This document shows, piece after piece, positions 26,552 through 34,989 of a DNA stretch of 64,000 bases (positions are counted from its first letter, which is position 1; each line of letters opens with the position of its first letter). The translations under genes and the position numbers were made by a program. The notes under the pieces were generated by a model. The model ran no database searches, was not told the DNA's origin, and worked only from the letters and a program-made list of their open reading frames with translations. The stretch comes from JAXLQL01 sp046331625 (GTDB lineage: Bacteria > Acidobacteriota > Terriglobia > Bryobacterales > Bryobacteraceae), in assembly GCA_046331625.1 (NCBI GenBank), contig JAXLQL010000033.1, positions 21,924 to 85,923 on the forward strand, read 5' to 3'.

Positions 26552-28054
26552 ATGTTCTCCAACGCCGACATCTTCAAATACGCATTCGACGCCATCCGCT
26601 TCGCCAGCGAACGACTCGCTTTCCAGCCCGACCCCCACCAACAGCGCGTCCTCCACCTCGGCATCACCCGCGGTCTCCTCAATTGCACGCGCCAGTGGGG
26701 CAAGTCCACCACCACTGCCCTCAAGGTCGTCCATCACGCCTGCTTCAACCCGGACTCACTCACCGTCGTGCTCTCTCCCTCCGAACGCCAATCGTCCGAG
26801 TTCGTCCGCAAGGTGGAGCAGTTCCTCCGCAAGCTCGGCATCGCTCCTCGCGGCGATGGCGGTAACCGCATCTCTGTCCTGCTTCCCTCGGGCGCCCGCA
26901 TCGTCGGGCTCCCCGGCAAGGAGACCACCAATCGTGGCTACTCCGGCGTCACTCTCCTCATCATCGACGAAGCCGCTCGCGTTGACGACGAACTCTACCA
27001 GGCCGTTCGTCCCATGATCGCGACTCGTGAGGACGCCGCCATTTGGCTCATGTCTACTCCCAATGGCAAGCGCGGCTTCTTCCACGACGAGTACGTGAAC
27101 CGCGCCAACTGGACCTACATCGAAGTCCCCGCCACCGAGTGCAAGCGAATCTCGAAAAAGTTCCTCGACGAAGAGCGCGCCAAGCTCCCGCCGCCGTTCT
27201 TCGAACAGGAGTATCTTTGCCAGTTCTCCGCCACGCGCAGCGCCCTCTTCCATCCCGACGATGTCGATGCCGCCATCGTCCCCGATCTTCCGCCGCTCGT
27301 CCCGATCGAACGGCCGGTTCGCTTACAAACCCCCAGCCCGCTTACTCTCCTCGGCGGAATGAACGTGCGCTACGACACTCCCTGGCAACACTTCTACATC
27401 GGCCTCGACCTCGGCCAGCGCCGCGACTATTCCGCCGTCGCGGTCATCGAAGTCCTCGTCACTCCCACCGACCAAATCAATAAGGTGGACTTCTCCCGCA
27501 TCCTCGAAGTCCGCTACCGTCTCCGCCACCTCGACCGGATTCCGCTCCAAACTCCGTATCCGGAAACCGTCGACTACGTCATTGACCTTCTCGCTGTCGC
27601 CGGTATCGAGTACCGCGCCAACCTGATCGTGGACGCTACCGGAGTCGGCAACGCCTTCCTCGACATCCTCAAGAAATCACGGCCGAAGGCGAAGGTTCAA
27701 GCCATCACCATCACCGGAGGCCAGAGCCAGAACGGGACCGAGTACAACCTGAATGTTCCCAAACGCGATCTCGTCCAGTCCCTGCAGGTCATGTTGCGCC
27801 AGGGAAGACTCGAAATTGCAAAGGAGACGCCGCACACCAAATCGCTGACCAAGGAACTGGCCAACATGGAGCGGCACATCTCCGACTCTGGCCATGTCTC
27901 GTTCGCGCCCTCCAAGTCCACCGAGCACGATGACCTCGTGATGGCCACCACGCTCGCCTCTTGGGGTGCCCTCAAACACCGTCTCCCTGCCGACATCACG
28001 CCGTCCTTCCGCCTGCTCCCGTTGCTCCCAGAGACATTGAAGGCGAGATGGTGA
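26552..28054 (+). CDS. Phage-type large terminase subunit, orphan
   Basis: 500 residues. The ATPase half has a Walker-A-like CTRQWGKSTTTALKV, a Walker B LLIIDEAARV, and the motif III-like IWLMSTPNGKRG typical of terminases. The nuclease half has an RNase-H-like fold with acidic motifs FYIGLDLGQRRDYSAVAVIE, LIVDATGVGN and EHDDLVMATTLA. Terminases cut and package phage DNA into procapsids. No portal, capsid, protease, integrase or lysis gene is present nearby. With the two small genes ahead it forms a compact cassette, either a phage remnant or a domesticated or parasitic module (inference). All motif residues are present, so it may be active. Confidence 0.8.
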   Translation: MFSNADIFKYAFDAIRFASERLAFQPDPHQQRVLHLGITRGLLNCTRQWGKSTTTALKVVHHACFNPDSLTVVLSPSERQSSEFVRKVEQFLRKLGIAPRGDGGNRISVLLPSGARIVGLPGKETTNRGYSGVTLLIIDEAARVDDELYQAVRPMIATREDAAIWLMSTPNGKRGFFHDEYVNRANWTYIEVPATECKRISKKFLDEERAKLPPPFFEQEYLCQFSATRSALFHPDDVDAAIVPDLPPLVPIERPVRLQTPSPLTLLGGMNVRYDTPWQHFYIGLDLGQRRDYSAVAVIEVLVTPTDQINKVDFSRILEVRYRLRHLDRIPLQTPYPETVDYVIDLLAVAGIEYRANLIVDATGVGNAFLDILKKSRPKAKVQAITITGGQSQNGTEYNLNVPKRDLVQSLQVMLRQGRLEIAKETPHTKSLTKELANMERHISDSGHVSFAPSKSTEHDDLVMATTLASWGALKHRLPADITPSFRLLPLLPETLKARW

Positions 28055-28094
28055 GTCGCATGAACTTGGGTCAAACGTGGCGGGCTCCGCCGCC

Positions 28095-28345
28095 GATTGT
28101 GGGGCAGGCTTCAGCCTGCGGCGGGACTTCCAGTCCCGCCTCCGATACCGTCGCATGCGCTCGTAGAACGCTTGGTCTCTCGGGAGATGTGGGGCAGGCT
28201 TCAGCCTGCGCGGGACTTCAGTCCCGCTTCCGAAGTGGGCACATTCCCTCCTGGAAGGCTCCGTTCTCCGGATTGCAGCTCCGCCACGGTGTGGAGCAGA
28301 CTTTAAGAAGTGCGGGACATCGGCAAGAAGTGCGGGACATCGGCC
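28095..28345 (+). repeat. Two REP-like units plus a 19-base tandem duplication
   Basis: Units at 28095-28140 and 28187-28230 have the pair GCAGGCT-TC-AGCCTGC and GCGGGACT-TC-AGTCCCGC (the first with an extra G and C). After the second unit comes the spacer-like sequence shared with 10500-10555. At about 28305-28343 AAGAAGTGCGGGACATCGGC is duplicated directly, the second copy starting 19-20 bases after the first. The region separates the terminase gene from the GH13 gene. Confidence 0.7.
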
Positions 28346-28376
28346 CTCGGACTTGCTTCCCGCTATGGAGACCCAT

Positions 28377-30182
28377 ATGCCCAAGGACATCTTCGACCCC
28401 GCAGTCGCAGCCGCAATCGGCGCCGCCCGCCGTGGCGACCGCCGCGTATTTCCCTCGCCCGTGGATTGGCGCGACTCCTGGATCTACTTCCTCTTCCTCG
28501 ACCGCTTCAACAACCCCGCCGCTCCGCCACGCCACACCTGGAACCACCGCTTCGGCTTCCGCCAAGGCGGCACGTTTCGCGGCGTCACCCAGCAACTCGA
28601 CTACATCCGCGACCTCGGCGCCGGCGCCATCTGGATCTCGCCCGTACTGAAGAATCCCAAGCCGGATTTCGAGTTCAACTATCACGGCTACGCCACGCAA
28701 GACTTCCTGAATCTCGACGAGCGCTTCGCCTCCGACGGCACTCGCGAAACGGCCGAGCACGAGCTACGCGAACTGGTGGACGCCGCGCATGACCGCGGAC
28801 TCTTCGTCATCGCCGACATGGTGCTGAACCACTCCGCGCGCGTCTTCGACTATGTGCGCCCCAACGGCGTAGTCAGCTCTTTCGCCGACTCAGCCGTGAT
28901 GAACGGACCGCTCGGCAGCGAACCCGCCATCGAGTGGATCAACGGATTCGGCTTCCCCCGCACTGACTGGACGCAGGACTTGCCCGCGCCCGCCGCGCTC
29001 TCGCCCGATGACGCGGTCTGGCCCTCTGACCTGCAGCGCCGCGAATTCTTCCGCCGCCGCGGATCGAAGCTCACCGACAATCCCGGCGCGAGCTTCGTCC
29101 CCGGCGACTTCGGCGAAATGCGGCAACTGGTAGCCGAATATGACGCGCGCCCCGCGAGCCAGGCAGAGCTCCGCGCCCGCTACGGAGTCACGCCCGTGCT
29201 CGCGATCCTCATCCGCGCCTATCATTACCTCATCGCCAAATACGACTTCGACGGATTCCGCATCGACACCGTGAAGTACGTCTCGCCGGATGCCATCGAA
29301 ACCTTCGGCAACTCGATGCGCGAGTTCGCCCTCAGCATCGGCAAGAAGAATTTCTTCACCTTCGGCGAGATCTATGACGACGAGCAAACCATCGCCGCCT
29401 TCACCGGACGCAACGGCGCGGGCGACGGCTTCGGCATCGACGCCGCACTCGATTTCCCGCTCTTCTTCAAGCTCCCTGCCGTGGCCAAAGGATTCGGCGC
29501 AGTCGAGTCGCTACGCACCGTCTTCCAGGACCGCAAGAACGCCGAGCGCGACCTGCTCAGCTCGCACGGCGAAGCGGGCCGCTTCTTCGTCAGCTTCCTC
29601 GATAATCACGATCAGAACGAGCGCGTGCGCAATCCGGCCACTCCACCCGAGCAGGTGACGCTCGCACTGGCGCTCCTGTTCACGCTCCAAGGCATCCCAT
29701 GCGTTTACTACGGCACCGAACAGTCGCTCAACGGAACTGAGGATGGGCTCGGCAGCCTCGAGTCCGTGCGCGAAGCGCTGTGGGGCAAATCGCCTGCCTT
29801 CGATCGCGCCAATCCCGCTTACCAGGAGATTCGCAAGCTGGCGCAACTGCGCGCCACCGAACCCGCACTCCGCTACGGCCGGCTCTACTTCCGCGAAGTC
29901 TCGGGAAACGGCGTCGACTTCGGACAGTCCTTCGGCGCCAAGGGAATCGTCGCCTACTCGCGGATCCTCGTGGATCGCGAGGTGGTCGTGGTCGCGAACA
30001 CAGACCCTGCGCAGGTCTTCGAAGGCTTCGTCCTCGTTGACCGCGACCTCGGTGTACGCGACCTGACAGTCGCCTACAGTAATCGCGGTAACACGGGACG
30101 CTCGCAGGTGCATGTCGGACAAGTGGCCGCGGTCCCGGTGCGGCTCGCCGGAAGCGAGGTCCAGGTTCTGGTACCCCAGTAG
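28377..30182 (+). CDS. Alpha-amylase-family glycoside hydrolase (GH13)
   Basis: 601 residues from ATG 28377, which has GGAG 6 bases upstream (upstream TTG and ATG codons in frame lack a site). Conserved GH13 regions appear in order: FVIADMVLNHSA (region I), FDGFRIDTVKYV (region II, nucleophile Asp), FFTFGEIYDD (region III, acid/base Glu) and FVSFLDNHDQ (region IV). IPCVYYGTEQSLNG is a further family signature. No signal peptide, so a cytoplasmic or assembly-associated role in alpha-glucan or trehalose-like metabolism is likely, but the substrate cannot be fixed. About 25 bases of its upstream region are a tandem repeat, so its promoter may lie in the repeat region. Confidence 0.9.
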   Translation: MPKDIFDPAVAAAIGAARRGDRRVFPSPVDWRDSWIYFLFLDRFNNPAAPPRHTWNHRFGFRQGGTFRGVTQQLDYIRDLGAGAIWISPVLKNPKPDFEFNYHGYATQDFLNLDERFASDGTRETAEHELRELVDAAHDRGLFVIADMVLNHSARVFDYVRPNGVVSSFADSAVMNGPLGSEPAIEWINGFGFPRTDWTQDLPAPAALSPDDAVWPSDLQRREFFRRRGSKLTDNPGASFVPGDFGEMRQLVAEYDARPASQAELRARYGVTPVLAILIRAYHYLIAKYDFDGFRIDTVKYVSPDAIETFGNSMREFALSIGKKNFFTFGEIYDDEQTIAAFTGRNGAGDGFGIDAALDFPLFFKLPAVAKGFGAVESLRTVFQDRKNAERDLLSSHGEAGRFFVSFLDNHDQNERVRNPATPPEQVTLALALLFTLQGIPCVYYGTEQSLNGTEDGLGSLESVREALWGKSPAFDRANPAYQEIRKLAQLRATEPALRYGRLYFREVSGNGVDFGQSFGAKGIVAYSRILVDREVVVVANTDPAQVFEGFVLVDRDLGVRDLTVAYSNRGNTGRSQVHVGQVAAVPVRLAGSEVQVLVPQ

Positions 30183-30244
30183 CCCGCCCGGCAACCCCCG
30201 CAACCCAACTCGACCGTGGGTTATACTGATGCCCTGGATCCAAT

Positions 30245-30829
30245 ATGGTAGAGTCCCGGTCGGAGGAAGCAAGCCGGCTACTCGAAAAATTGAACCACGG
30301 GGACGCCGAGGTGCGGTCGCAGTTCGTCCGTCTCGTCTATGACGAGCTCCATGGGCTTGCCGAAGACTGTCTGCGCCGCAACCCGGACCAGATGAGCATC
30401 CAACCCACCGAACTGGTCAACGAAGCCTACCTGAAGCTCATCGGCGCGCGCCAGCGCGATTTCCAGAGCCGGGGCCACTTCCTCGGCGTAGCCGCCCACG
30501 CCATGCGCTGCATCATCGTCGACCGCATTCGCGCCAAGAAGGCTGCGCGCCGCGGAGGCCAGCAGTTCCGCGTGGATCTCGAAGAACCGATGCTCGTCTG
30601 CGATGACCGCCGCGACGAGGCGCTGGCTCTCGATGAAGCGCTCCACAAGCTCGAGGCGCTCGATGCCGAACAAGCCCAAATCGTGGAGTTGCGATACTTC
30701 GGCGGGCTCACCTTGGAAGAGATCGTCACCGTAACGCAAAAGCCCCTGCGCACGGTGGAGCGCGAGCTCCAACACGCGCGGCGGTGGCTCTATCTGGAGA
30801 TGACACGTGCCAGCGAGTCCGGCGCCTGA
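30245..30829 (+). CDS. ECF-type RNA polymerase sigma factor (kinase-linked)
   Basis: 194 residues. Sigma region 2 is RSQFVRLVYDELHGLAEDCL and PTELVNEAYLKLIGA with RGHFLGVAAHAMRCIIVDRIRA; region 4 is LDAEQAQIVELRYFGGLTLEEI and LRTVERELQHARRWLYLE. This form (TIGR02999-like) is usual in Acidobacteriota and Planctomycetota. Its stop overlaps the start of the Ser/Thr kinase by 23 bases; such sigma factors are often controlled by, or signal with, the linked kinase. No anti-sigma factor gene is beside it. A ribosome binding site before ATG 30245 is weak. Confidence 0.88.
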   Translation: MVESRSEEASRLLEKLNHGDAEVRSQFVRLVYDELHGLAEDCLRRNPDQMSIQPTELVNEAYLKLIGARQRDFQSRGHFLGVAAHAMRCIIVDRIRAKKAARRGGQQFRVDLEEPMLVCDDRRDEALALDEALHKLEALDAEQAQIVELRYFGGLTLEEIVTVTQKPLRTVERELQHARRWLYLEMTRASESGA

Positions 30830-33740
30830 GCGCTGGCGGAGGGCGAAGGAGATCTTCCTCGAAGCCAACGAGCTCGAGCCATCCACCCGCAAGGACTTCG
30901 TCAACCGCGAATGCGCCGGAGACCCGGAACTGCGCGCCGAGGTCCTGCGGCTGCTCGACGTCACCGTGTCGCGCGCGTTTCTCGCCGAACCCATCGTGAC
31001 CCGTCCAGTCTCGCCGGCGGCGCCCGGGCCAGGGTCCATGCTGGGCCACTTTCGCATCGAAGGCCCGATCGGCAGAGGCGGCGGCGGCACTGTGTATCGA
31101 GCCACTGACACGCAATTGCACCGCACAGTGGCAATCAAGGTTGTCAGCGCCGACACAGTCAGCGGCGTGGGCCGCCAGCGATTCTCACGCGAGGCTGAAG
31201 CCGCCTCTGCGCTGAACCACCCAGGCATCGCCACGGTCTACCAAACCGGCAACCAAGCCGGGTGCGACTACATCGTGATGGAGTACATCGAGGGCTCCAC
31301 GCTTCACGCCGCTCTGCAGGCCAAGCGCCTTCCCTTGCCCGAAGTCTTGCGGATCGCCATCGAAACCGCCGACGCGCTCGCGGCGGCGCATGACGCAGGC
31401 ATCGTGCATCGCGACCTCAAACCGGGCAACATCATGATCACCACGCGTGGCCATGTGAAAGTACTCGACTTCGGGTTGGCGAAGATTCTTCCCGAGAAGG
31501 TACCCGGCGGAGCGGAAACAGCCGGTACGGACGAGCCCTTGACGAAACTGGGTGTGTTGCTCGGCACGTTCGCGTTCATGTCGCCCGAGCAGGCCGAAGG
31601 CAAATCAGTGGATGCGCGCAGTGACATCTTCTCGTTCGGGTGTGTCCTGTATCAGATGGTGACCCAGCAGCGCGCGTTCGAGGCCGCGTCGGAAATGCGT
31701 GTTCTCGCAGCCGTCCTGAACCAGGAGCCGAGGCCCGTACGCGAACTGGCCCCGGATCTGCCGCCCAGCATGGTCCGCATCATCGAAGGCTGCCTCGCCA
31801 AAGACGTCCGCAACCGCTGGCAGAGCATTGCCGACGTGAAGATGCTTCTCGAGGGGATCCTCGAGGGCCCCGGCCCGGCGGTTGCCGACACGCCCGTGCG
31901 CTCGCGGTGGTTCGGCGCCCCGCTGGCCGTGGGAGCGCTCTGCGGAGCTCTGCTCGCCGGCGCAGGCGTGTGGAGATGGGCCGCCAGCCGCGACATTCCG
32001 CAGCGCGAACCGGTGGTGACGATGCTGACCGCGGACACGGGACTGTCGATGAGCCCTGCGCTCTCGAGAGACGGCACGATGCTCGCCTATGCATCGGATC
32101 GCGCCGGTGGTGGAAACCTCGATCTGTGGGTCCAGCAGATCGGAGGCCGCGCGCCGATCCGCCTCACCACTTGGGACAGCGACGAGAGTGACCCCGACAT
32201 TTCGCCTGACGGCACCCACATCGCGTTTCGCTCGGAGAAGGACGGCGGCGGGGTCTGGGTTACCGGAACATTCGGAGGCGAACCTGTTTTGGTTGCGCCG
32301 GGCGGGCGCAATCCGCACTTTTCGCCCGATGGCAAGTCGATCGCCTTTTGGACCGGACGCGAGGGCGGCGAGCAATCGGCGGGATCGGCGCAAGCATGGG
32401 TAATTGCTGCCGGAGGCGGCCAGGCGAGAAGACTCCTGCCGGATTTCGCGGCTTCGCTTCGTCCGATCTGGTCCCCGAGCGGCGACTCACTGCTCTTGGT
32501 GGCCCGAAAGGATCCGAATGCCTCCATCCATGGAGCTCTCGACTGGTGGATCGCGCCCCTGGCCGGAGGCGAACCAAGGCCAACAGGAGCCATTCGCGCC
32601 GTCACGGCAGCGAAGGTGGGGCTCGCCTCTGGATTGAACACACATGTGCCCCTGCAATGGCTGACGGATCCGGAACGGGTGTTAGTGGCGGGTAGGATGG
32701 GAGACGCGACCAACATCTGGGAGCTGAGTTTCCCGGGAGGGCGCGTGTCGAGCCCTCCGCGGCGGACCACGCGCGGTACTGGCTTCGAGAGCCAATCCGC
32801 TTTCGCCGAGGCGAAGACAGGCACGCGGATGGCCTATGCGAGCCACGCATTGAACTTCGACATCTGGAGCCTGCCGGTGGATGCCGAGATGGGCATCGCC
32901 AAGGGCAGTGCGAAGCGCCTGACCATGGACGCGTCGACGGAATGGTGGCCGTCGATCGCGTGGGACGGCAGCCGTGCGGCATACGTGAGCCTGCACTCCC
33001 GAGTCTGGTCTCTGCGAATTCGCGATCTTGCCAGCGGCGTCGAATCCAACCTGCTCACGAGTGACACGATTCTGTTCCGGCCACGGATCTCCGGTGACGG
33101 CCGCAATGTGGTTTACGCAGTCGATGACGCGATCTTGCGGATTCCCGCCGCCGGAGGCAAGGTGGAGACACTGTGCGAAAAATGCGGCACACCGACCGAC
33201 GCCGGCCGCGACGGCATGCGCGTTCTGGTGGAACCTGTCAAGAGTCCGGAAACGGTAAGCGTGCTCGAACCAGGTCAGCAGAAACCCGTGACTCTCGTGC
33301 CCGCCAAAGGGCGGCTCTTCCAGGGACGGCTCTCACCGGATGGGCAATGGGTCGCATTCCAGATGGCAGCCGCGGGATCTGACAACTTGCGGATATTCGT
33401 GGCGCCGGCCAACAAAGGAAAAGCACCGGAGGAAAGCTGGGTGGCCATCACGGACGGCAAGTCCATCGACCGCGAACCCGCCTGGTCTCCACGTGGAGGA
33501 GCAATTTACTTTCTCTCCGAGCGGGACGGTTTCCGGTGCATCTGGGTGCAGCGGCTGGCGGCCGACAAAACACCCGTGGGTGAACCCGTAGCCGTGGAAC
33601 ACTTCCACACGGCGCGGCGGTCGCTGCGCCGCATCGGAAGCCGCACCGAAGCGATCGGCTTGTCGGTGGGTGGCCAGAGCGCCGTGTTTTCTTTAGGCGA
33701 ATTGACTGGCAACCTTTGGCTAAGGGAGACTCTACGGTGA
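30807..33740 (+). CDS. Membrane Ser/Thr protein kinase with PD40/WD40-like sensor domain
   Basis: 977 residues from GTG 30807 (GGAG 7 bases upstream). Kinase domain 80-350: glycine loop IGRGGGGTVYRATD, AIKVV with Lys111, HRDLKPGN (201-208), DFGLA (221-225) and MSPEQAEG. One membrane span at about 371-391 (APLAVGALCGALLAGAGVWRW). The outer part (about 400-977) is a series of TolB/PD40 beta-propeller repeats (DISPDGTHIAFRSEKDG, HFSPDGKSIAFWTG, RLSPDGQWVAFQM), probably sensing an extracytoplasmic ligand. The start lies inside the sigma gene and the stop overlaps the next glycosyltransferase start, so three genes form one transcription and translation unit. Confidence 0.92.
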   Translation: MPASPAPERWRRAKEIFLEANELEPSTRKDFVNRECAGDPELRAEVLRLLDVTVSRAFLAEPIVTRPVSPAAPGPGSMLGHFRIEGPIGRGGGGTVYRATDTQLHRTVAIKVVSADTVSGVGRQRFSREAEAASALNHPGIATVYQTGNQAGCDYIVMEYIEGSTLHAALQAKRLPLPEVLRIAIETADALAAAHDAGIVHRDLKPGNIMITTRGHVKVLDFGLAKILPEKVPGGAETAGTDEPLTKLGVLLGTFAFMSPEQAEGKSVDARSDIFSFGCVLYQMVTQQRAFEAASEMRVLAAVLNQEPRPVRELAPDLPPSMVRIIEGCLAKDVRNRWQSIADVKMLLEGILEGPGPAVADTPVRSRWFGAPLAVGALCGALLAGAGVWRWAASRDIPQREPVVTMLTADTGLSMSPALSRDGTMLAYASDRAGGGNLDLWVQQIGGRAPIRLTTWDSDESDPDISPDGTHIAFRSEKDGGGVWVTGTFGGEPVLVAPGGRNPHFSPDGKSIAFWTGREGGEQSAGSAQAWVIAAGGGQARRLLPDFAASLRPIWSPSGDSLLLVARKDPNASIHGALDWWIAPLAGGEPRPTGAIRAVTAAKVGLASGLNTHVPLQWLTDPERVLVAGRMGDATNIWELSFPGGRVSSPPRRTTRGTGFESQSAFAEAKTGTRMAYASHALNFDIWSLPVDAEMGIAKGSAKRLTMDASTEWWPSIAWDGSRAAYVSLHSRVWSLRIRDLASGVESNLLTSDTILFRPRISGDGRNVVYAVDDAILRIPAAGGKVETLCEKCGTPTDAGRDGMRVLVEPVKSPETVSVLEPGQQKPVTLVPAKGRLFQGRLSPDGQWVAFQMAAAGSDNLRIFVAPANKGKAPEESWVAITDGKSIDREPAWSPRGGAIYFLSERDGFRCIWVQRLAADKTPVGEPVAVEHFHTARRSLRRIGSRTEAIGLSVGGQSAVFSLGELTGNLWLRETLR

Positions 33741-34609
33741 TGCCACGGATCAGCGCGGTCATGATTTCGCGCAACGAAGGACGCGACCTGCGCCTCACGC
33801 TCGAAAACCTCCAAGACACCTTGCCGGCGAATACGGAATTCCTGGTGGTGGATGACGGCTCCACCGACGGTTCGGCCGAGTTTCTTTCGAGAAAACGGTC
33901 CGGGCCGCGATTGTTTCGGGGGAAGAATCTCGGAGTAGCGGGTGCCCGAAACTTGGGAGCGGCGCACGCCCGCGGTGACGTGATCTTGTTTGCCGACGCC
34001 CATATCCGAGTCACGGGACACTGGTGGCAGCCAATGGTAGCGGCCCTCGAGCAGAGGGACGCTGGCGCCGTGTCGCCAGCGATCACCGATATGCGGGACG
34101 CCGAGTGCCTCGGCTATGGGCTGACGCTGCCCAAGCCGGACATGCACGCAAAATGGCTTCCCCGCCGCAACGGCAAGCCGCGAGTCGTGCCGGTGCTGCC
34201 AGGAGCCTGCATGGCGATCCGGCGGCGCGTCTTCCAGATCTCCGGCGGGTACGATGACGCACTGCTGGCGAGCGGCTGCGTGGACAACGAATTCTGCCTG
34301 AGGCTGTTCCGCATGGGCTACGAGCAATGGGTGCTCCCGCAGATTGAGGCGGCGCATAAGTTTCGCAGGCGAGTCCCTTACGAGTTGAAGTGGCCCACGG
34401 TTCTACACAATCGCCTTCGCACCGCGATGGTCCACTTCAACCCGGTAAGGCTTTCGGCCGTCACCTACGCCTTGTCGGAGTGGAAGGGTTTCGGCGAAGC
34501 GTTGATGCTGGTGGCCGAGAGCGGTCTGGCCGAGCGCAGGCGGCAATTGGAGGCGAAAAGACTTCGCCCCGACCACTTGTTTTTCGAAAGGTTCCGAATA
34601 GCCTGGTAG
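33740..34609 (+). CDS. Family 2 glycosyltransferase
   Basis: 289 residues from ATG 33740, whose A is the last base of the kinase stop (TGATG), with GGGAG 11 bases ahead. GT-A motifs: ISAVMISRNEGRDL, FLVVDDGSTDGSAEF, RNLGAAHARGDVILFADAH (DxH metal site) and ALLASGCVDNEFCLRLFRMG. The DxH form and the ASGxVDNEF segment resemble GalNAc- or chondroitin-type transferases, but the acceptor is unknown. No signal or membrane segment. Translational coupling to the kinase suggests the transferase responds to the same regulatory system. Confidence 0.85.
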   Translation: MPRISAVMISRNEGRDLRLTLENLQDTLPANTEFLVVDDGSTDGSAEFLSRKRSGPRLFRGKNLGVAGARNLGAAHARGDVILFADAHIRVTGHWWQPMVAALEQRDAGAVSPAITDMRDAECLGYGLTLPKPDMHAKWLPRRNGKPRVVPVLPGACMAIRRRVFQISGGYDDALLASGCVDNEFCLRLFRMGYEQWVLPQIEAAHKFRRRVPYELKWPTVLHNRLRTAMVHFNPVRLSAVTYALSEWKGFGEALMLVAESGLAERRRQLEAKRLRPDHLFFERFRIAW

Positions 34610-34870
34610 CTACCGGGCAAGACACGCCAGGAAGACCCTGTCCTCGCCACCGCCTACGATCGAGCCATCGAGGCCAGGGAAAGGAGAAGGGCAGTAAGTA
34701 GTCACCAGAGGGGAAGTCCTCTGGCGGCCACCCGCCGGGCGTCCCGCCAACGCCAACGCCGCGGGCGAGAAGCCGTCCGCAAGGAAGAACTCCATTTATG
34801 TCTTGCCTTTTGAGAAGGCTCGAATAGAATGGTAGGTACCTGAATCCTCAGGCGCAAAGGAGAATCAAAA
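34610..34870. other. Intergenic region, no gene recognised
   Basis: A 61-codon minus-strand frame (34610-34795) has no good ribosome binding site or family match. GAGGGGAAGTCCTCTGG and GGCGTCCCGCCAACGCC show small inverted repeats near 34710-34760. A promoter for the peptide gene at 34871 is expected here but no clear box can be named. Confidence 0.3.
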
Positions 34871-34987
34871 ATGGCTACCACGAAGAAAAAGCCCGCGAAG
34901 GCGAAGCGAATCGGAGGCGGCAGCGGTAGGAAACCGATCAATTCGGAAAAAACCACACCCGAGCCAAGGAAGAGCAAGAAGAAGTAA
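34871..34987 (+). CDS. 38-residue Lys/Arg-rich small protein
   Basis: The frame begins ATG 34871 with AAAGGAG 8 bases upstream, a near-ideal site, and ends TAA 34985-34987. The peptide starts MATTKKKPAKAKRIGGGSG, continues RKPINSEKTTPEPRKS and ends KKK. It has about 13 Lys/Arg and no hydrophobic segment, like the low-complexity tails of nucleoid or ribosome-associated proteins. The next gene begins 2 bases after the stop, so it may also act as a translated leader for the BNR protein. Not a known family. Confidence 0.6.
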   Translation: MATTKKKPAKAKRIGGGSGRKPINSEKTTPEPRKSKKK

Positions 34988-34989
34988 CG

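Noticed and set aside
34610..34795. 61-residue minus-strand frame
   Set aside because: No start site or family match; the region has small inverted repeats instead.
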